Shown here: in pieces, positions 9,374 to 17,701 of the stretch
Layout: each line of letters opens with the position of its first letter
Numbering within the stretch: the stretch's first letter is position 1
From: Siculibacillus sp.
GTDB lineage: Bacteria; Pseudomonadota; Alphaproteobacteria; Rhizobiales; Ancalomicrobiaceae
Reading direction: 5' to 3'
Assembly (NCBI GenBank): GCA_030247555.1
Contig: JAOTSD010000011.1
Span: 1 to 64,000, forward strand
DNA: 64,000 nucleotides
Position numbers and translations under genes: made by a program
The notes under the pieces: generated by a model
Databases searched by the model: none
What the model saw: the letters and a program-made list of their open reading frames with translations, nothing else
Told to the model about the DNA's origin: nothing

Positions 9374-10666
9374 TTGGCCATCCGTCTCGACATCCGCGAC
9401 GCCGACTTCTGCGCTCGCTTCGCCGACCTCCTCGACATGAAGCGCGAGGTCTCCGAGGACGTCGACCGCGCCGTCGCCGAGATCATCGCCGACGTGCGCA
9501 CCCGCGGCGACGAGGCGCTCTACGACCTCACCGCGAAATTCGACCGCGTCGACCTGCGCTCGACCGGCCTGCGCGTCACGGCCGAGGAGATCGCCGCGGC
9601 GAAAGCCGCCGTCGATGCCGAGACCTTCGCCGCGCTCGAACTCGCCCGCGACCGCATCCGCTCCCACCATGCTCGCCAGTTGCCGAAGGACGACGTCTAC
9701 ACCGACGCCCTCGGAGTGACGCTGGGCTCGAAGTGGACGGCGCTGGAATCCGTCGGCCTCTACGTACCGGGCGGCACGGCGAGCTATCCCTCATCGGTGC
9801 TGATGAACGCTGTGCCGGCCAAGGTCGCCGGCGTCGACCGGCTGGTGATGGTCGTCCCCTGCCCGGGTGGAAAGTTGAACCCGCTGGTTCTCGCCGCCGC
9901 CGACCTCGCCGGCGTCGACGAAATCTGGAAGGTGGGCGGCGCCCAAGCCGTCGCCGCACTCGCCCACGGCACCGCGTCGATCGCCCCGGTCGCCAAGATC
10001 GTCGGCCCCGGCAACGCCTTCGTCGCCGCCGCCAAGCGCCGCGTCTTCGGCAAGGTCGGCATCGACATGATCGCCGGCCCCTCCGAGGTGCTGATCCTCG
10101 CCGACGCCAAGAACGACCCCGATTGGCTCGCCGCCGACCTGCTCGCTCAGGCCGAGCACGACCCGGCCGCCCAGTCGATCCTGATCACCGACAGTGCCGA
10201 ACTCGCCGACGAGGTCGAGAAGGCGGTCGAACGCCAGTTGACCACCCTGTCGCGGTCCGAGACGGCGCGGGCGAGCTGGCGCGACTACGGCGCGATCATC
10301 CTCGTCCGCGACCTCGACGAAGCGGTGCCGCTCGCCGACCGCATCGCCGCCGAGCATCTGGAGATCGCCCTCGACGATCCCGCGCCCCTCGCCGCCAAGG
10401 TCAGGAACGCCGGCGCCCTCTTCCTCGGCCATCACACGCCCGAGGCGATCGGCGACTACGTCGGCGGATCGAACCACGTGTTGCCCACCGCCCGCTCGGC
10501 GCGCTTCTCCTCCGGCCTGTCGGTGCTCGATTTCGTCAAACGAACGTCGATCCTGCAACTCGACGCCGAGGGCTTGCGCGCTCTCGGTCCGGCGGCGATG
10601 CTCCTGGCCAAGTCCGAGGGTCTGGACGCGCACGGCCGCTCCGTGTCGATCCGCCTCAACCTCTGA
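9374..10666 (+). CDS. hisD: Histidinol dehydrogenase HisD (TTG start)
   Basis: 430 aa, full length. It oxidises L-histidinol to L-histidine in two NAD-dependent steps, the last reaction of histidine synthesis, in the cytoplasm. Family landmarks are [18 protein letters not shown], the [15 protein letters not shown]-binding region, [23 protein letters not shown] with the zinc-binding Gln/His region, and [10 protein letters not shown] near the C-terminus. I chose the TTG at 9374 because GAGGA lies 5 nt upstream and the conserved MAIRL N-terminus begins there. The frame extends further upstream only as a shadow of DUF2948. Confidence 0.96.
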   Translation: MAIRLDIRDADFCARFADLLDMKREVSEDVDRAVAEIIADVRTRGDEALYDLTAKFDRVDLRSTGLRVTAEEIAAAKAAVDAETFAALELARDRIRSHHARQLPKDDVYTDALGVTLGSKWTALESVGLYVPGGTASYPSSVLMNAVPAKVAGVDRLVMVVPCPGGKLNPLVLAAADLAGVDEIWKVGGAQAVAALAHGTASIAPVAKIVGPGNAFVAAAKRRVFGKVGIDMIAGPSEVLILADAKNDPDWLAADLLAQAEHDPAAQSILITDSAELADEVEKAVERQLTTLSRSETARASWRDYGAIILVRDLDEAVPLADRIAAEHLEIALDDPAPLAAKVRNAGALFLGHHTPEAIGDYVGGSNHVLPTARSARFSSGLSVLDFVKRTSILQLDAEGLRALGPAAMLLAKSEGLDAHGRSVSIRLNL

Positions 10667-10771
10667 TCCGGTAGGCGTCCGCACATCCGCGGGCGCGCCA
10701 CCCCCCACCCCGCCGGCGCGGGCTCTCCGCCCCGCCGACCAACCCGAGGCCCGGGAGGGCACCAGCCGACC

Positions 10772-11266
10772 ATGGGCTCGCCGCAGACCCCGGAGAAACC
10801 GCGCACCCGTCTCGTCGAGGTGAAGCTGGACGAGAGTTCCATCGCCCGCTCCACCGCCGACGTCGAGCACGAGCGCGCCGTGGCGATCTGGGACCTCATC
10901 GACGAGAACCGCTTCGCCCCCGCCGGCCACGACGGCGGACCCTATCGGCTGATCCTCGGCATGGTCGACAATCGCCTCGCCTTCGACATCCGCAACGAAG
11001 CGGGCGACCAGGTCGCCGCCCACCTCCTGTCGCTGACCCCCTTCCGGCGCATCGTCAAGGACTACTTCTTCGTCTGCGAGAGCTACTTCGCCGCAATCCG
11101 CACTTCGACGCCGTCGCAGATCGAAGCCATCGACATGGGCCGCCGCGGCCTTCACAACGAAGGTTCGCAGGTGTTGATCGACCGCCTCGCCGACAAGGTC
11201 GAGATCGATTTCGACACCGCCCGTCGCCTCTTCACCCTGATCTGCTCGTTGCACTGGAAAGGGTGA
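10772..11266 (+). CDS. UPF0262 family protein
   Basis: 164 aa, soluble. The region from about residue 12 onward ([48 protein letters not shown] and [13 protein letters not shown]) is typical of the UPF0262 family of alphaproteobacteria, whose role is unknown. It lies downstream of hisD, and its stop overlaps the GTG start of the phosphatase gene by 4 nt, so the two are translationally coupled. An association with histidine synthesis or stress signalling is only suggested by position. Confidence 0.88.
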   Translation: MGSPQTPEKPRTRLVEVKLDESSIARSTADVEHERAVAIWDLIDENRFAPAGHDGGPYRLILGMVDNRLAFDIRNEAGDQVAAHLLSLTPFRRIVKDYFFVCESYFAAIRTSTPSQIEAIDMGRRGLHNEGSQVLIDRLADKVEIDFDTARRLFTLICSLHWKG

Positions 11267-11718
11267 CGCCGGTGGATCGGACGCGTCCGAGCTCCGTCCT
11301 CTTCGTCTGCGGTCTCAATGCCGTCCGCTCGCCCATGGCCGAGGGACTGGCCCGTCTCCATTTCGGCAAGGTGGTCTACGTCCAGTCCGCCGGCGTCCGC
11401 CGGGGCGAGCTCGATCCCTTCTCGGTCAAGGCGATGGAGGAGATGGGCGTCGACATCTCGCGCCACAAGCCCCGCACCATCGAGGAGATCGAGGACGGCA
11501 ACTTCGACCTGATCGTCACCCTCGCCCCGGAAGCCCACCACAAGGCGCTCGACTGGACCCGCACCATGGCCTCCGAGGTGGAATATTGGCCGACGCCCGA
11601 CCCCCAGCTCGCCAACGGTTCGCGCGACCAGATCATGGAGGTCTATCGCCAGGTCCGCGATGGCCTCGCCCGCCGCATCAAGGCCCGCCTGGAGTGGAAG
11701 GCGACGAGCGGGCATTGA
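11263..11718 (+). CDS. Low-molecular-weight protein-tyrosine-phosphatase / arsenate-reductase-like protein
   Basis: 151 aa. The phosphatase loop C16-x5-R22-S (CGLNAVRS) follows a beta strand (VLFVC). The acid aspartate is in the WPTPDP segment near residue 109. These are the hallmarks of the low-molecular-weight tyrosine phosphatase fold, which also includes thioredoxin-type arsenate reductases. The protein lacks the extra resolving cysteines of ArsC, so a phosphatase role is favoured. The GTG start at 11263 overlaps the UPF0262 stop (GTGA). It is soluble and cytoplasmic, and its natural substrate is unknown. In related genomes the next gene is usually infA. Here an opposite-strand amidohydrolase follows. 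Confidence 0.88.
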   Translation: MTPVDRTRPSSVLFVCGLNAVRSPMAEGLARLHFGKVVYVQSAGVRRGELDPFSVKAMEEMGVDISRHKPRTIEEIEDGNFDLIVTLAPEAHHKALDWTRTMASEVEYWPTPDPQLANGSRDQIMEVYRQVRDGLARRIKARLEWKATSGH

Positions 11719-11760
11719 TGCCCGCCGGCGCCGCGGTCGTCTGCCGCGCCGCCCGCCCCG

Positions 11761-12927
11761 TCACAGGAGCCGCGCCCCGTCGGCGAGATGCACCAGCCGC
11801 CCCGCCGCCAGCGTCGCCACCACCCGCGGCACGCCGTCCGCTTCCGCCGGATCGATCAACACGACGTCGCCGCGCCTGCCCGGCGCGAGGCTGCCGCGAT
11901 CGGTGAGCCCCATCACCGCCGCCGGATTGGTCGAGACCAGCGCCCAAGCCGCCTCGAGCGACGCGACCCCGTCGCGGGCGAGGCGGAACGGCGCCGCCGC
12001 CAGTGCCGGATAGTAGTAGTCGGAGGCGAGGATGGTGCAGAGCCCGCGCCCCACCATCTCCGCCGCGCTCGGACAGCCGGTGTGCGAACCGCCGCGCACC
12101 ACGTTGGGCGCCCCGAAGACGATCGCTTCGCCCGCCGCTGCCGCCTCCTCGGCGGTCGCCACGTCGATCGGGAACTCGGCGATCGTCACCCCCATGTCGC
12201 GGAATTCGGCCCGCATCTTCGGCGACATGTCGTCGTGAGACAGCATGGCGATGCCGGCCGCCCGCGCCGCCGCGGCGAGCCGCGCGACCGAGGCCGGCAC
12301 CTCGCCGGCATGGGCCGCGACATTGTCGAACAACGCCATGAAGTCCTCGGTGAGGAGCCCGGTGCGCTCGACCATCTTGGCGAGCTTGGCCGGCGTCTGG
12401 CGCTTCACCACCATGCCGGTGGTGTGGTCGTTGAAGGCGAGGCAACCGATGCGGCGCCCGGCGATCCACTCCAGGATCTCCGCCTCGCCGGCGAGGTTGA
12501 AGGTCTCGTGGCGCAGATGGAATCGGGTGTCGGCGGCGAGCCGCTCGCCGAGATCGGCGATCGCCTGGAGCAGGGCGCGGGCATTCTCGGCGCCGCGCAG
12601 GCCCGGCTCCCACGACCAGGTGACGCCGTGGAATGCCGTGGTGATGCCGTTCGCCACCAGCTGGCGGTCGGTGTCGAGGAGCGCGGTGACGAGATCGAAG
12701 CTCACGCCGGGCCGCGGCATCACCTGCCGTTCGAAGGCGTCGCCGTGGACGTCGACGATGCCCGGCATCACCAGGAGGCCGGAGGCGTCGAGGCCGCGCG
12801 CGCCCGCCCCGCCCTCGGCGATCACGCCGCCGGCGACGACCAGATCGCGCGCCGCGAAACCCTCGGCGCCGAGCACACGGCCGCCGACGATCGACCAGGA
12901 CGGAGAAACGGATCCGCTGAGAGACAT
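11761..12927 (-). CDS. PhnM-like amidohydrolase
   Basis: 388 aa, metal-dependent amidohydrolase. H61 and D63 in the GIVDVHGDAFERQ segment form the H-x-D metal motif at the start of the barrel, after an N-terminal composite-domain strand region. Later landmarks are HLRHE (about 149), a LSHDDM stretch and the GAPNVVRGGSHTG loop, as in alpha-D-ribose 1-methylphosphonate 5-triphosphate diphosphatase-type proteins. No other phosphonate-lyase gene is near, so the true substrate is open. The ATG at 12927 has a nearly ideal ribosome site (GGAGGTGAT, 6 nt spacing). A start at 12969 is in frame but unsupported. It is on the opposite strand, inserted between the phosphatase and maf genes. Confidence 0.8.
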   Translation of the reverse strand: MSLSGSVSPSWSIVGGRVLGAEGFAARDLVVAGGVIAEGGAGARGLDASGLLVMPGIVDVHGDAFERQVMPRPGVSFDLVTALLDTDRQLVANGITTAFHGVTWSWEPGLRGAENARALLQAIADLGERLAADTRFHLRHETFNLAGEAEILEWIAGRRIGCLAFNDHTTGMVVKRQTPAKLAKMVERTGLLTEDFMALFDNVAAHAGEVPASVARLAAAARAAGIAMLSHDDMSPKMRAEFRDMGVTIAEFPIDVATAEEAAAAGEAIVFGAPNVVRGGSHTGCPSAAEMVGRGLCTILASDYYYPALAAAPFRLARDGVASLEAAWALVSTNPAAVMGLTDRGSLAPGRRGDVVLIDPAEADGVPRVVATLAAGRLVHLADGARLL

Positions 12928-13090
12928 GGCTCGATCACCTCCGGGGACGAAATGGAAAGCGCCTGCCATCCCTCGCGACGATGACCCCCGTGTGACGCCC
13001 GGCGCGTCGCCCTGCGCGGTTCGGGTTCCCTTTCGCCCCCCGATCCGTTAGCTTCCCGCCGACGCCCGTCCCTTCCCGAGAGCTTCTCCC

Positions 13091-13729
13091 ATGACCGCCG
13101 ACCGTCCCAAACTCGTGCTGGCTTCCGCTTCGCCGCGCCGGCTCGGGCTCCTGCAGCAGGTCGGCATCGATCCCGATCATCTCCACCCGACCGACGTCGA
13201 CGAGACGCCGCTCAAGGCCGAACTGCCGCGCCAGCTCGCCCTGCGGCTGGCCAAGGACAAGGCGGAAGCCGCGCTCGCCTGGTCGCAGCGCGACCGCGAA
13301 TGGACCGGCGCCCACATCCTCGTCGCCGACACGGTCGTCGCCGTCGGCCGTCGCATCTTGCCCAAGGCCGAGACCGTCGAGGAGGCCGAGGACTGCCTGC
13401 GTCTCCTCTCCGGCCGCTCCCATCGGGTGTGGACCGGCATCGGCCTCGTCACTCCGGCCGGCGCGATCAAGGCCCGCCTCGTCGAGACCCGCCTGCGCTT
13501 CAAACGCCTGTCGACGGCCGAGATCGCCGCCTACGTCGCCTCCGACGAATGGCGCGGCAAAGCCGGCGGCTATGCCATCCAGGGCATCGCCGGCGGCTTC
13601 GTGGTCAAGCTGATCGGCTCCTACACCGCCGTCGTCGGCCTGCCGCTCGCCGAGACCCTCGGCCTGCTCGAGGGCGCCGGCTATCCGGTGCGCGCCGGTT
13701 GGGTCTCGCCCCTCGTCCCGGTCGCCTGA
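13091..13729 (+). CDS. maf: Maf-like nucleotide pyrophosphatase
   Basis: 212 aa, cytoplasmic. It hydrolyses non-canonical or modified nucleoside triphosphates to monophosphates, and the family is linked to septum-formation control. The N-terminal [11 protein letters not shown] motif, the LVADTVV aspartate near residue 80, the [14 protein letters not shown] region and [11 protein letters not shown] are all present. The ATG at 13091 has a weak GAGAG ribosome site. Its stop is followed one base later by yacG, so the two form one operon. Confidence 0.95.
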   Translation: MTADRPKLVLASASPRRLGLLQQVGIDPDHLHPTDVDETPLKAELPRQLALRLAKDKAEAALAWSQRDREWTGAHILVADTVVAVGRRILPKAETVEEAEDCLRLLSGRSHRVWTGIGLVTPAGAIKARLVETRLRFKRLSTAEIAAYVASDEWRGKAGGYAIQGIAGGFVVKLIGSYTAVVGLPLAETLGLLEGAGYPVRAGWVSPLVPVA

Positions 13730-13730
13730 C

Positions 13731-13955
13731 ATGGCGAGCCGTCGTCGCCCCGAGGCCGCCGTCCCTCCCGTCGCCGGCGACGCCCCGAAGCTCGGCGCCT
13801 GCCCGATCTGCGGTCGCCCGGCGGTCGCCGCGAGCCGCCCCTTCTGTTCGCCGCGCTGCCGCGACGTCGATCTCCACCGCTGGCTGACCGGCGCCTATGC
13901 GGTCCCGGTCGTCGAGGAGGACGGCGGCGAGGACGGCGAGGGCGGCGAGCATTGA
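13731..13955 (+). CDS. yacG: DNA gyrase inhibitor / zinc-binding protein YacG
   Basis: 74 aa. It has a zinc ribbon with C-x2-C (CPIC) and a second C-x3-C (CSPRC) motif, then the RDVDLHRWLTGAYAVP segment typical of YacG, and an acidic C-terminal tail. The E. coli homologue binds zinc and inhibits gyrase by contact with GyrB. It starts one base after the maf stop, so translational coupling is likely. A tRNA-Phe gene follows after 262 nt. Confidence 0.93.
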   Translation: MASRRRPEAAVPPVAGDAPKLGACPICGRPAVAASRPFCSPRCRDVDLHRWLTGAYAVPVVEEDGGEDGEGGEH

Positions 13956-14217
13956 TCCCGCACCCAAGGGGGTCGGCGAGGTGGCACACCCGCACGCGGC
14001 CGAGGGGCGCGAATTCACCCCGAAGCCCCCTCCCCCGCCGCCCGACCGCCGCGGGAGGAACGCCCGGACGCCGATTTCCCGTGCGGGTACTTGGGCTTGA
14101 GGGAAATTCACGGTTTCCGCGCCGGATCGCGAAACCCCTCTGGACAGCCCCGATCTCTCCGACTATAAACCGCCCACCTTCGGGAAACGGACGGCTCGCC
14201 GCCCTTCCCGTCCGGTC

Positions 14218-14293
14218 GCCTGGGTAGCTCAGTTGGTAGAGCAGCGGATTGAAAATCCGCGTGTCGGCGGTTCAAATCCGTCCCCAGGCACCA
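14218..14293 (+). tRNA. tRNA-Phe (anticodon GAA)
   Basis: Full cloverleaf: acceptor GCCTGGG/CCCAGGC, D arm GCTC/GAGC, anticodon stem GCGGA/TCCGC with loop TTGAAAA (anticodon GAA), T arm GGCGG/CCGTC with TTCAAAT, discriminator A and encoded CCA at 14291-14293. Confidence 0.97.
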
Positions 14294-14361
14294 CTTCCTC
14301 CTCTTCCGAACGCTTCGCCGACCGATGCCGGGCCGAGATCGACGACCGGTCGCGGGTTCAC

Positions 14362-14390
14362 GGCCGCGCGCGGGCGGGAAGAGCGCGGCC
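14362..14390 (+). terminator. Hairpin after tRNA-Phe
   Basis: GGCCGCGC (14362-14369) pairs perfectly with GCGCGGCC (14383-14390) across a 13-nt loop, about 70 nt after the tRNA. It has no T-tract. It is a terminator candidate separating the tRNA from the metal-uptake locus. The rest of 14294-14462 shows no gene. Confidence 0.4.
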
Positions 14391-14462
14391 ACGATGCCCG
14401 CTCCGACGTCGGCTTCGAGCCGCTCCGCCGTGACGTGCGCCAACGCGACGGATCTTCCACAA

Positions 14463-14490
14463 GTGTGACCATTTACAACGATCATCATAC
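14463..14490 (+). promoter_or_regulatory. NikR-type operator (GTGTGA-N16-TCATAC) overlapping a promoter
   Basis: The two half sites GTGTGA (14463-14468) and TCATAC (14485-14490) are separated by exactly 16 nt. They match the NikR consensus GTATGA-N16-TCATAC in 11 of 12 positions. A TTTACA -35-like hexamer (14472-14477) lies inside the spacer and a TTAAGG/TAAGGA -10-like sequence follows 16-17 nt later, just before the riboswitch. Bound repressor would therefore block this promoter. A NikR-family gene lies 6 kb downstream in the same locus. Confidence 0.7.
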
Positions 14491-14497
14491 TGGTTAA

Positions 14498-14700
14498 GGA
14501 TGGTGCGTGGTTCTCGTTCGACCCGTTCGGGCGAGATGAAATGGGAACGCGGTACGTCGCTCGTCGAGCGGCCATGCCGAGGCTGCCCCCGCAACTGTGA
14601 TCGGAGAGTTCTCGCCCCTCGTGTGTCACTGACGCGTCCGCGCGTCGGGAAGGCCGGGTGGAGGACGACGACCCGAGAGCCAGGAGACCTGCCACACCTC
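14498..14700 (+). ncRNA. Cobalamin riboswitch
   Basis: The B12 box GCCAGGAGACCTGCC is at 14679-14693. Upstream are the other conserved pieces in the right order: GGTGCGTGGTT near 14502, GAAATGGGAAC near 14536, GCCGAGGCTGCCCCCGCAACTGTGA (starting near 14576), a CACTG after it, and the GGGAAGGCCGGGTG segment near 14646. This is the full aptamer of an adenosylcobalamin-type riboswitch. It precedes the cobalt/nickel transporter operon, with about 145 nt of leader from the B12 box to the first start codon, and would shut that operon when cobalamin is plentiful. Confidence 0.93.
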
Positions 14701-14846
14701 GCGTGTTTCGACCCGCGGGAATTCGTCGGACGCCGGGGTGAGCGTCGTGCGCGATCGCGGACGATCCGTCCCCGCGAGAGCCATTTTCTCCCCGCGTCTC
14801 CTCGCAGAGAACCGAGCCCGCCGCGGCTCGCGTGGGAGACACGATC

Positions 14847-15641
14847 GTGAAGCTCTTGAAGTCCCTCTTCGCCGCGAGCCTGCTCGCCGGCGCGACGGCC
14901 CTGCCGGCCCGGGCCCATTTCCAACTGATCCACACGCCCGAGGTCAATCTCGCCAAGCCCGGCGAGATCGCGCTGCTGCTCGTCTTCTGGCATCCCTTCG
15001 CCAACGGCCATGCGATGGACATGCCCGCGCCGGAGCAATTCTTCGTCGTCAACAAGCGCAAGAAGACCGGTCTTCTGGGCACGCTCCGCCCGACGACCTT
15101 CAAGGGTGCGGAGAACTCCGCCACCGCCTACGAGACGAAGTACGCGGTCAGAGGACTCGGCGACCACGTCTTCGCGCTGACCCCCGCGCCCTACCACGAG
15201 AAATCCGAGGACAAGTATATCCAGCAGATCACCAAGTCCTTCGTCAACAACGGCGGGGTCCCGACCGACTGGCACGAGCCGCTCGGCCTGCCGACGGAGA
15301 TCGTACCGTTCAACAAACCGACCGCGATCCTCGCCGGATCGACTTTCTCCGGCCGCGTCCTCTCCCGGGGCGAACCGGTCGCCGGCGCCGAGGTCGAGAT
15401 CGAGTACATCGCCGCCGAACCCGACGTCGCCACCCGGACCGCCGGAAAGCCCTCGCTCGCCCCACCGCCGGGGGGAACGCTCGTCGCCCGCACCGACCGG
15501 AACGGCGTCTTCACCTTCGGCATCCCGAAGGCGGGCTTCTGGGGCTTCGCCGCGCTGGGAACCGGCCCCGCGAAGGACTACAACGGCAAGGAACTCTCGC
15601 AGGATGCGGTGATCTGGATTCGCGCCGCCGACCTGAAGTGA
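14847..15641 (+). CDS. DUF4198 periplasmic protein, NikK-like component of Co/Ni ECF transporter
   Basis: 264 aa. A Sec signal peptide (MKLLKSLFAASLL... ending at ALPARA) is followed by a DUF4198 domain. This has HFQLIHTPEVNLAKPGE at the mature N-terminus, a histidine/Met-containing HPFANGHAMDMP segment and a C-terminal Ig-like region (GRVLSRGEPVAGAEVEIEYI ... DRNGVFTFGIPKAGFW). It is the first gene behind the cobalamin riboswitch and directly precedes cbiM. DUF4198 proteins in this position are known as NikK in NikKMLQO systems and may deliver metal to the M subunit. I chose the GTG at 14847, with GGGAGAC 8 nt upstream, because it starts the signal peptide. A GTG at 14832 is possible. Confidence 0.82.
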   Translation: MKLLKSLFAASLLAGATALPARAHFQLIHTPEVNLAKPGEIALLLVFWHPFANGHAMDMPAPEQFFVVNKRKKTGLLGTLRPTTFKGAENSATAYETKYAVRGLGDHVFALTPAPYHEKSEDKYIQQITKSFVNNGGVPTDWHEPLGLPTEIVPFNKPTAILAGSTFSGRVLSRGEPVAGAEVEIEYIAAEPDVATRTAGKPSLAPPPGGTLVARTDRNGVFTFGIPKAGFWGFAALGTGPAKDYNGKELSQDAVIWIRAADLK

Positions 15642-15658
15642 CCGGGGAGGAAGGGGAC

Positions 15659-16282
15659 ATGCACATCGTCGACGGAGCCCTGTCCATACCGGTCCTGGTG
15701 GCCGGGTCGGCGCTCGCCGTCGCCGGCATCGGCCTCGGCCTGAGGCGGATGCCCATCGACAAGATCCCGGCCGCCGGGGTCCTGAGCGCGACGTTCTTCG
15801 TCGCCTCGCTGGTCCACGTACCGATCGGCCCGTCGAGCGTCCATCTCATCGTCAACGGCCTCGCCGGCCTGGTGCTCGGCTGGGCCGCCTTCCCGGCGCT
15901 CTTCGTGGGATTGCTGCTCCAGGCGGCGTTCTTCGGCTTCGGCGGCCTCACGGTGCTCGGCGTCAACACCGTCGACGTCGCCCTGCCGGCGGTGATCGTC
16001 CACTACCTCTGCGTTCCCGCGATCACCCGGTCCGGCCCGCGGGCGGCGGCGATCTGGGGGTCGATCGGCGGCGCCGGGGCGATCGCGCTGAGCGCCGGCT
16101 GCGTCGCTCTCGTCCTCGCCCTTTCGGGCGAGGAGTTCGTTCCCGCCGCTCGTCTGGTCATCTTGGCCCATGCCCCGGTGATGCTGATCGAGGGCATCCT
16201 GACGGGTGCCGCCGTGTTCCTCGCCCGCAAGGTCAAGCCGGAACTTTTCGTGGTCTTCGCCACCCCGGCCCGCGGAGTCTGA
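15659..16282 (+). CDS. cbiM: Cobalt/nickel ECF transporter substrate-binding subunit CbiM/NikM
   Basis: 207 aa, inner-membrane S component. It starts with MHIVDG, the essential N-terminus in which the Met1 amine and His2 coordinate the metal. A further histidine cluster region follows (SLVHVPIGPSSVHLIVNGLAG). About six to seven membrane segments are visible. ATG at 15659 with a GGGGAGGAAGGGG ribosome site. It follows the DUF4198 gene by 17 nt and precedes the NikL-like gene by 4 nt. Cobalt is the likely substrate because the operon is under a B12 riboswitch, but this gene order (K-M-L-Q-O) is usually tied to nickel. Confidence 0.92.
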   Translation: MHIVDGALSIPVLVAGSALAVAGIGLGLRRMPIDKIPAAGVLSATFFVASLVHVPIGPSSVHLIVNGLAGLVLGWAAFPALFVGLLLQAAFFGFGGLTVLGVNTVDVALPAVIVHYLCVPAITRSGPRAAAIWGSIGGAGAIALSAGCVALVLALSGEEFVPAARLVILAHAPVMLIEGILTGAAVFLARKVKPELFVVFATPARGV

Positions 16283-16286
16283 CGCG

Positions 16287-16904
16287 ATGATGAAGCTCTT
16301 CACGACGCTGATTTCCGCCATCGGCCTCGCCGTCGCGTTGACCGTCCCGGCGCTCGCCCACAAGGTCGTGGTCAACGCCTTCGTCGGCGGCGAGCGCATC
16401 GAAGGCGAGATCGGGTTCTCCGACGGAGCGATGGCCGGCGGCACACCGGTGGAGGTTCTGGCCGAGGACGGAACGAAGCTCGGCGAGACCATGACCGACC
16501 GCGACGGGGCCTTCGTCTTCGTGCCAACCCGGGCGGTCACCCACATCTTCCGCGCCGATCTCGGCGGCGGCCACGTCGCCACGGTGCGCATCGAGAAGGC
16601 GGACCTGCCGGCGACGCTCTCCGGCGGCACGCCGGAAGTCGCCCGGCCCGCGACGACGGCACCCGCCGAGACCCGAGCGATCGACGCCGCTCCCCCGGTG
16701 CGACCGGTAGCGGCGAGCGAAGCGGAGAAGGCGGCCATCCTCGAGGCGGTGCGTCAGGAGTTGAAGCCGCTGCGCCGCGAGATCTCGGCACTGAAAGAGA
16801 AGAACGACTTCCAGGCGATCCTCGGCGGCATCGGCTACATCGTCGGCGTCTTCGGCCTGTGGTTCGCCGTGGCGGCCCGCCGCCGCGAACTCCGGGCCGG
16901 CTGA
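16287..16904 (+). CDS. NikL/CbiL-like accessory protein of Co/Ni transporter
   Basis: 205 aa. A signal peptide ends at ALAHK, so a histidine would be the mature N-terminus. Then comes a small Ig-like/CarboxypepD-type domain (about 30-115), an Ala/Pro linker, an amphipathic helix (about 145-180) and one C-terminal membrane helix (ILGGIGYIVGVFGLWFAVAARRR). This is the architecture of NikL/CbiL proteins, which replace the small CbiN/NikN in NikKMLQO transporters. It is tightly coupled to both neighbours: it starts 4 nt after cbiM, and its TGA shares a base with the ATG of cbiQ. Its paralogue lies at 19761-20450. Confidence 0.82.
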   Translation: MMKLFTTLISAIGLAVALTVPALAHKVVVNAFVGGERIEGEIGFSDGAMAGGTPVEVLAEDGTKLGETMTDRDGAFVFVPTRAVTHIFRADLGGGHVATVRIEKADLPATLSGGTPEVARPATTAPAETRAIDAAPPVRPVAASEAEKAAILEAVRQELKPLRREISALKEKNDFQAILGGIGYIVGVFGLWFAVAARRRELRAG

Positions 16905-17701
16905 TGGGCGGGCTCGTCGGAGGCGGGATGGCCGGTGTCCTCGAGACGACGAGAACCCGTGGCGGCTGGTACGACGAGCTCGACGGTCGTGTCCGGGTGG
17001 TCGCCGCCGCGCTCTTCGCGGTGGTGGTCGTGGCCCTCACCGGCTTCGCCCAACTCACCGCGGCGCTCGTCGGCGCCGCGATCGCCATGGTCCTCGCCGG
17101 CCTGCCGATCGCGCGGACCCTGCGCCGGGTGGTGGCGATGGACGCCTTCGTCGTCTTCATGATCGCGATGCTGCCCTTCACCATCCCCGGCGAGACGGTG
17201 TTCACCGCCTTCGGATTTCCCGCCAGTTTCGAAGGCTTCCGGGCCGCCGGCCTGATCGCGATGAAGACCAATGCGGTGGTGCTGATGGCGCTGGCGCTGC
17301 TGTCCTCCTTCGAACCCGTCGCCTTCGGACGGGCGCTCGCTCGTCTGGGGATGCCGGAGCGCCTCGTCCATCTGATCCTGTTCAACGTGCGCTACATCGA
17401 CGTCCTCGATCGCGAGCAGAAGCGCCTGCGGATCGCCATGCGCGCCCGCGGGTTCCGCCCGGCGAATTCGCGCCACACTTATGTCACCTACGGCTATCTC
17501 GTCGGGATGATGCTCATTCGCGCTCTGGAGCGCTCCGAGCGCATCCTGAGCGCAATGAAGTGCCGTGGGTTCTCCGGCCGCCTCCATCTCGACACCGACG
17601 AGCGGTTCGGTCGCGTCGACGGCGTCTTCGTCGCCATTTTCGCTCCTTTCGTCACCGGTCTCGTTCTGTGGGAGACGCTCGCCCGTGTCGCCGCTTCTTG
17701 A
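16904..17701 (+). CDS. cbiQ: ECF transporter membrane (T) subunit CbiQ
   Basis: 265 aa with about five membrane segments. The two coupling-helix motifs of EcfT proteins are visible: MRARGFRP near residue 182 and MKCRGFSGR near residue 218. They dock the ATPase. The start ATG at 16904 overlaps the NikL-like stop by one base (TGATG). A later ATG at 16928 is possible. The 3' end overlaps the GTG start of cbiO by 17 nt, so translation is coupled. It forms the energy-coupling module with CbiO in the inner membrane. Confidence 0.93.
   Translation: MGGLVGGGMAGVLETTRTRGGWYDELDGRVRVVAAALFAVVVVALTGFAQLTAALVGAAIAMVLAGLPIARTLRRVVAMDAFVVFMIAMLPFTIPGETVFTAFGFPASFEGFRAAGLIAMKTNAVVLMALALLSSFEPVAFGRALARLGMPERLVHLILFNVRYIDVLDREQKRLRIAMRARGFRPANSRHTYVTYGYLVGMMLIRALERSERILSAMKCRGFSGRLHLDTDERFGRVDGVFVAIFAPFVTGLVLWETLARVAAS

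Noticed and set aside
11761..12927. A phosphonate (C-P lyase) operon suggested by the PhnM-like gene
   Set aside because: No phnG-L or transporter genes are nearby. The gene stands alone, so only a PhnM-like amidohydrolase is called.
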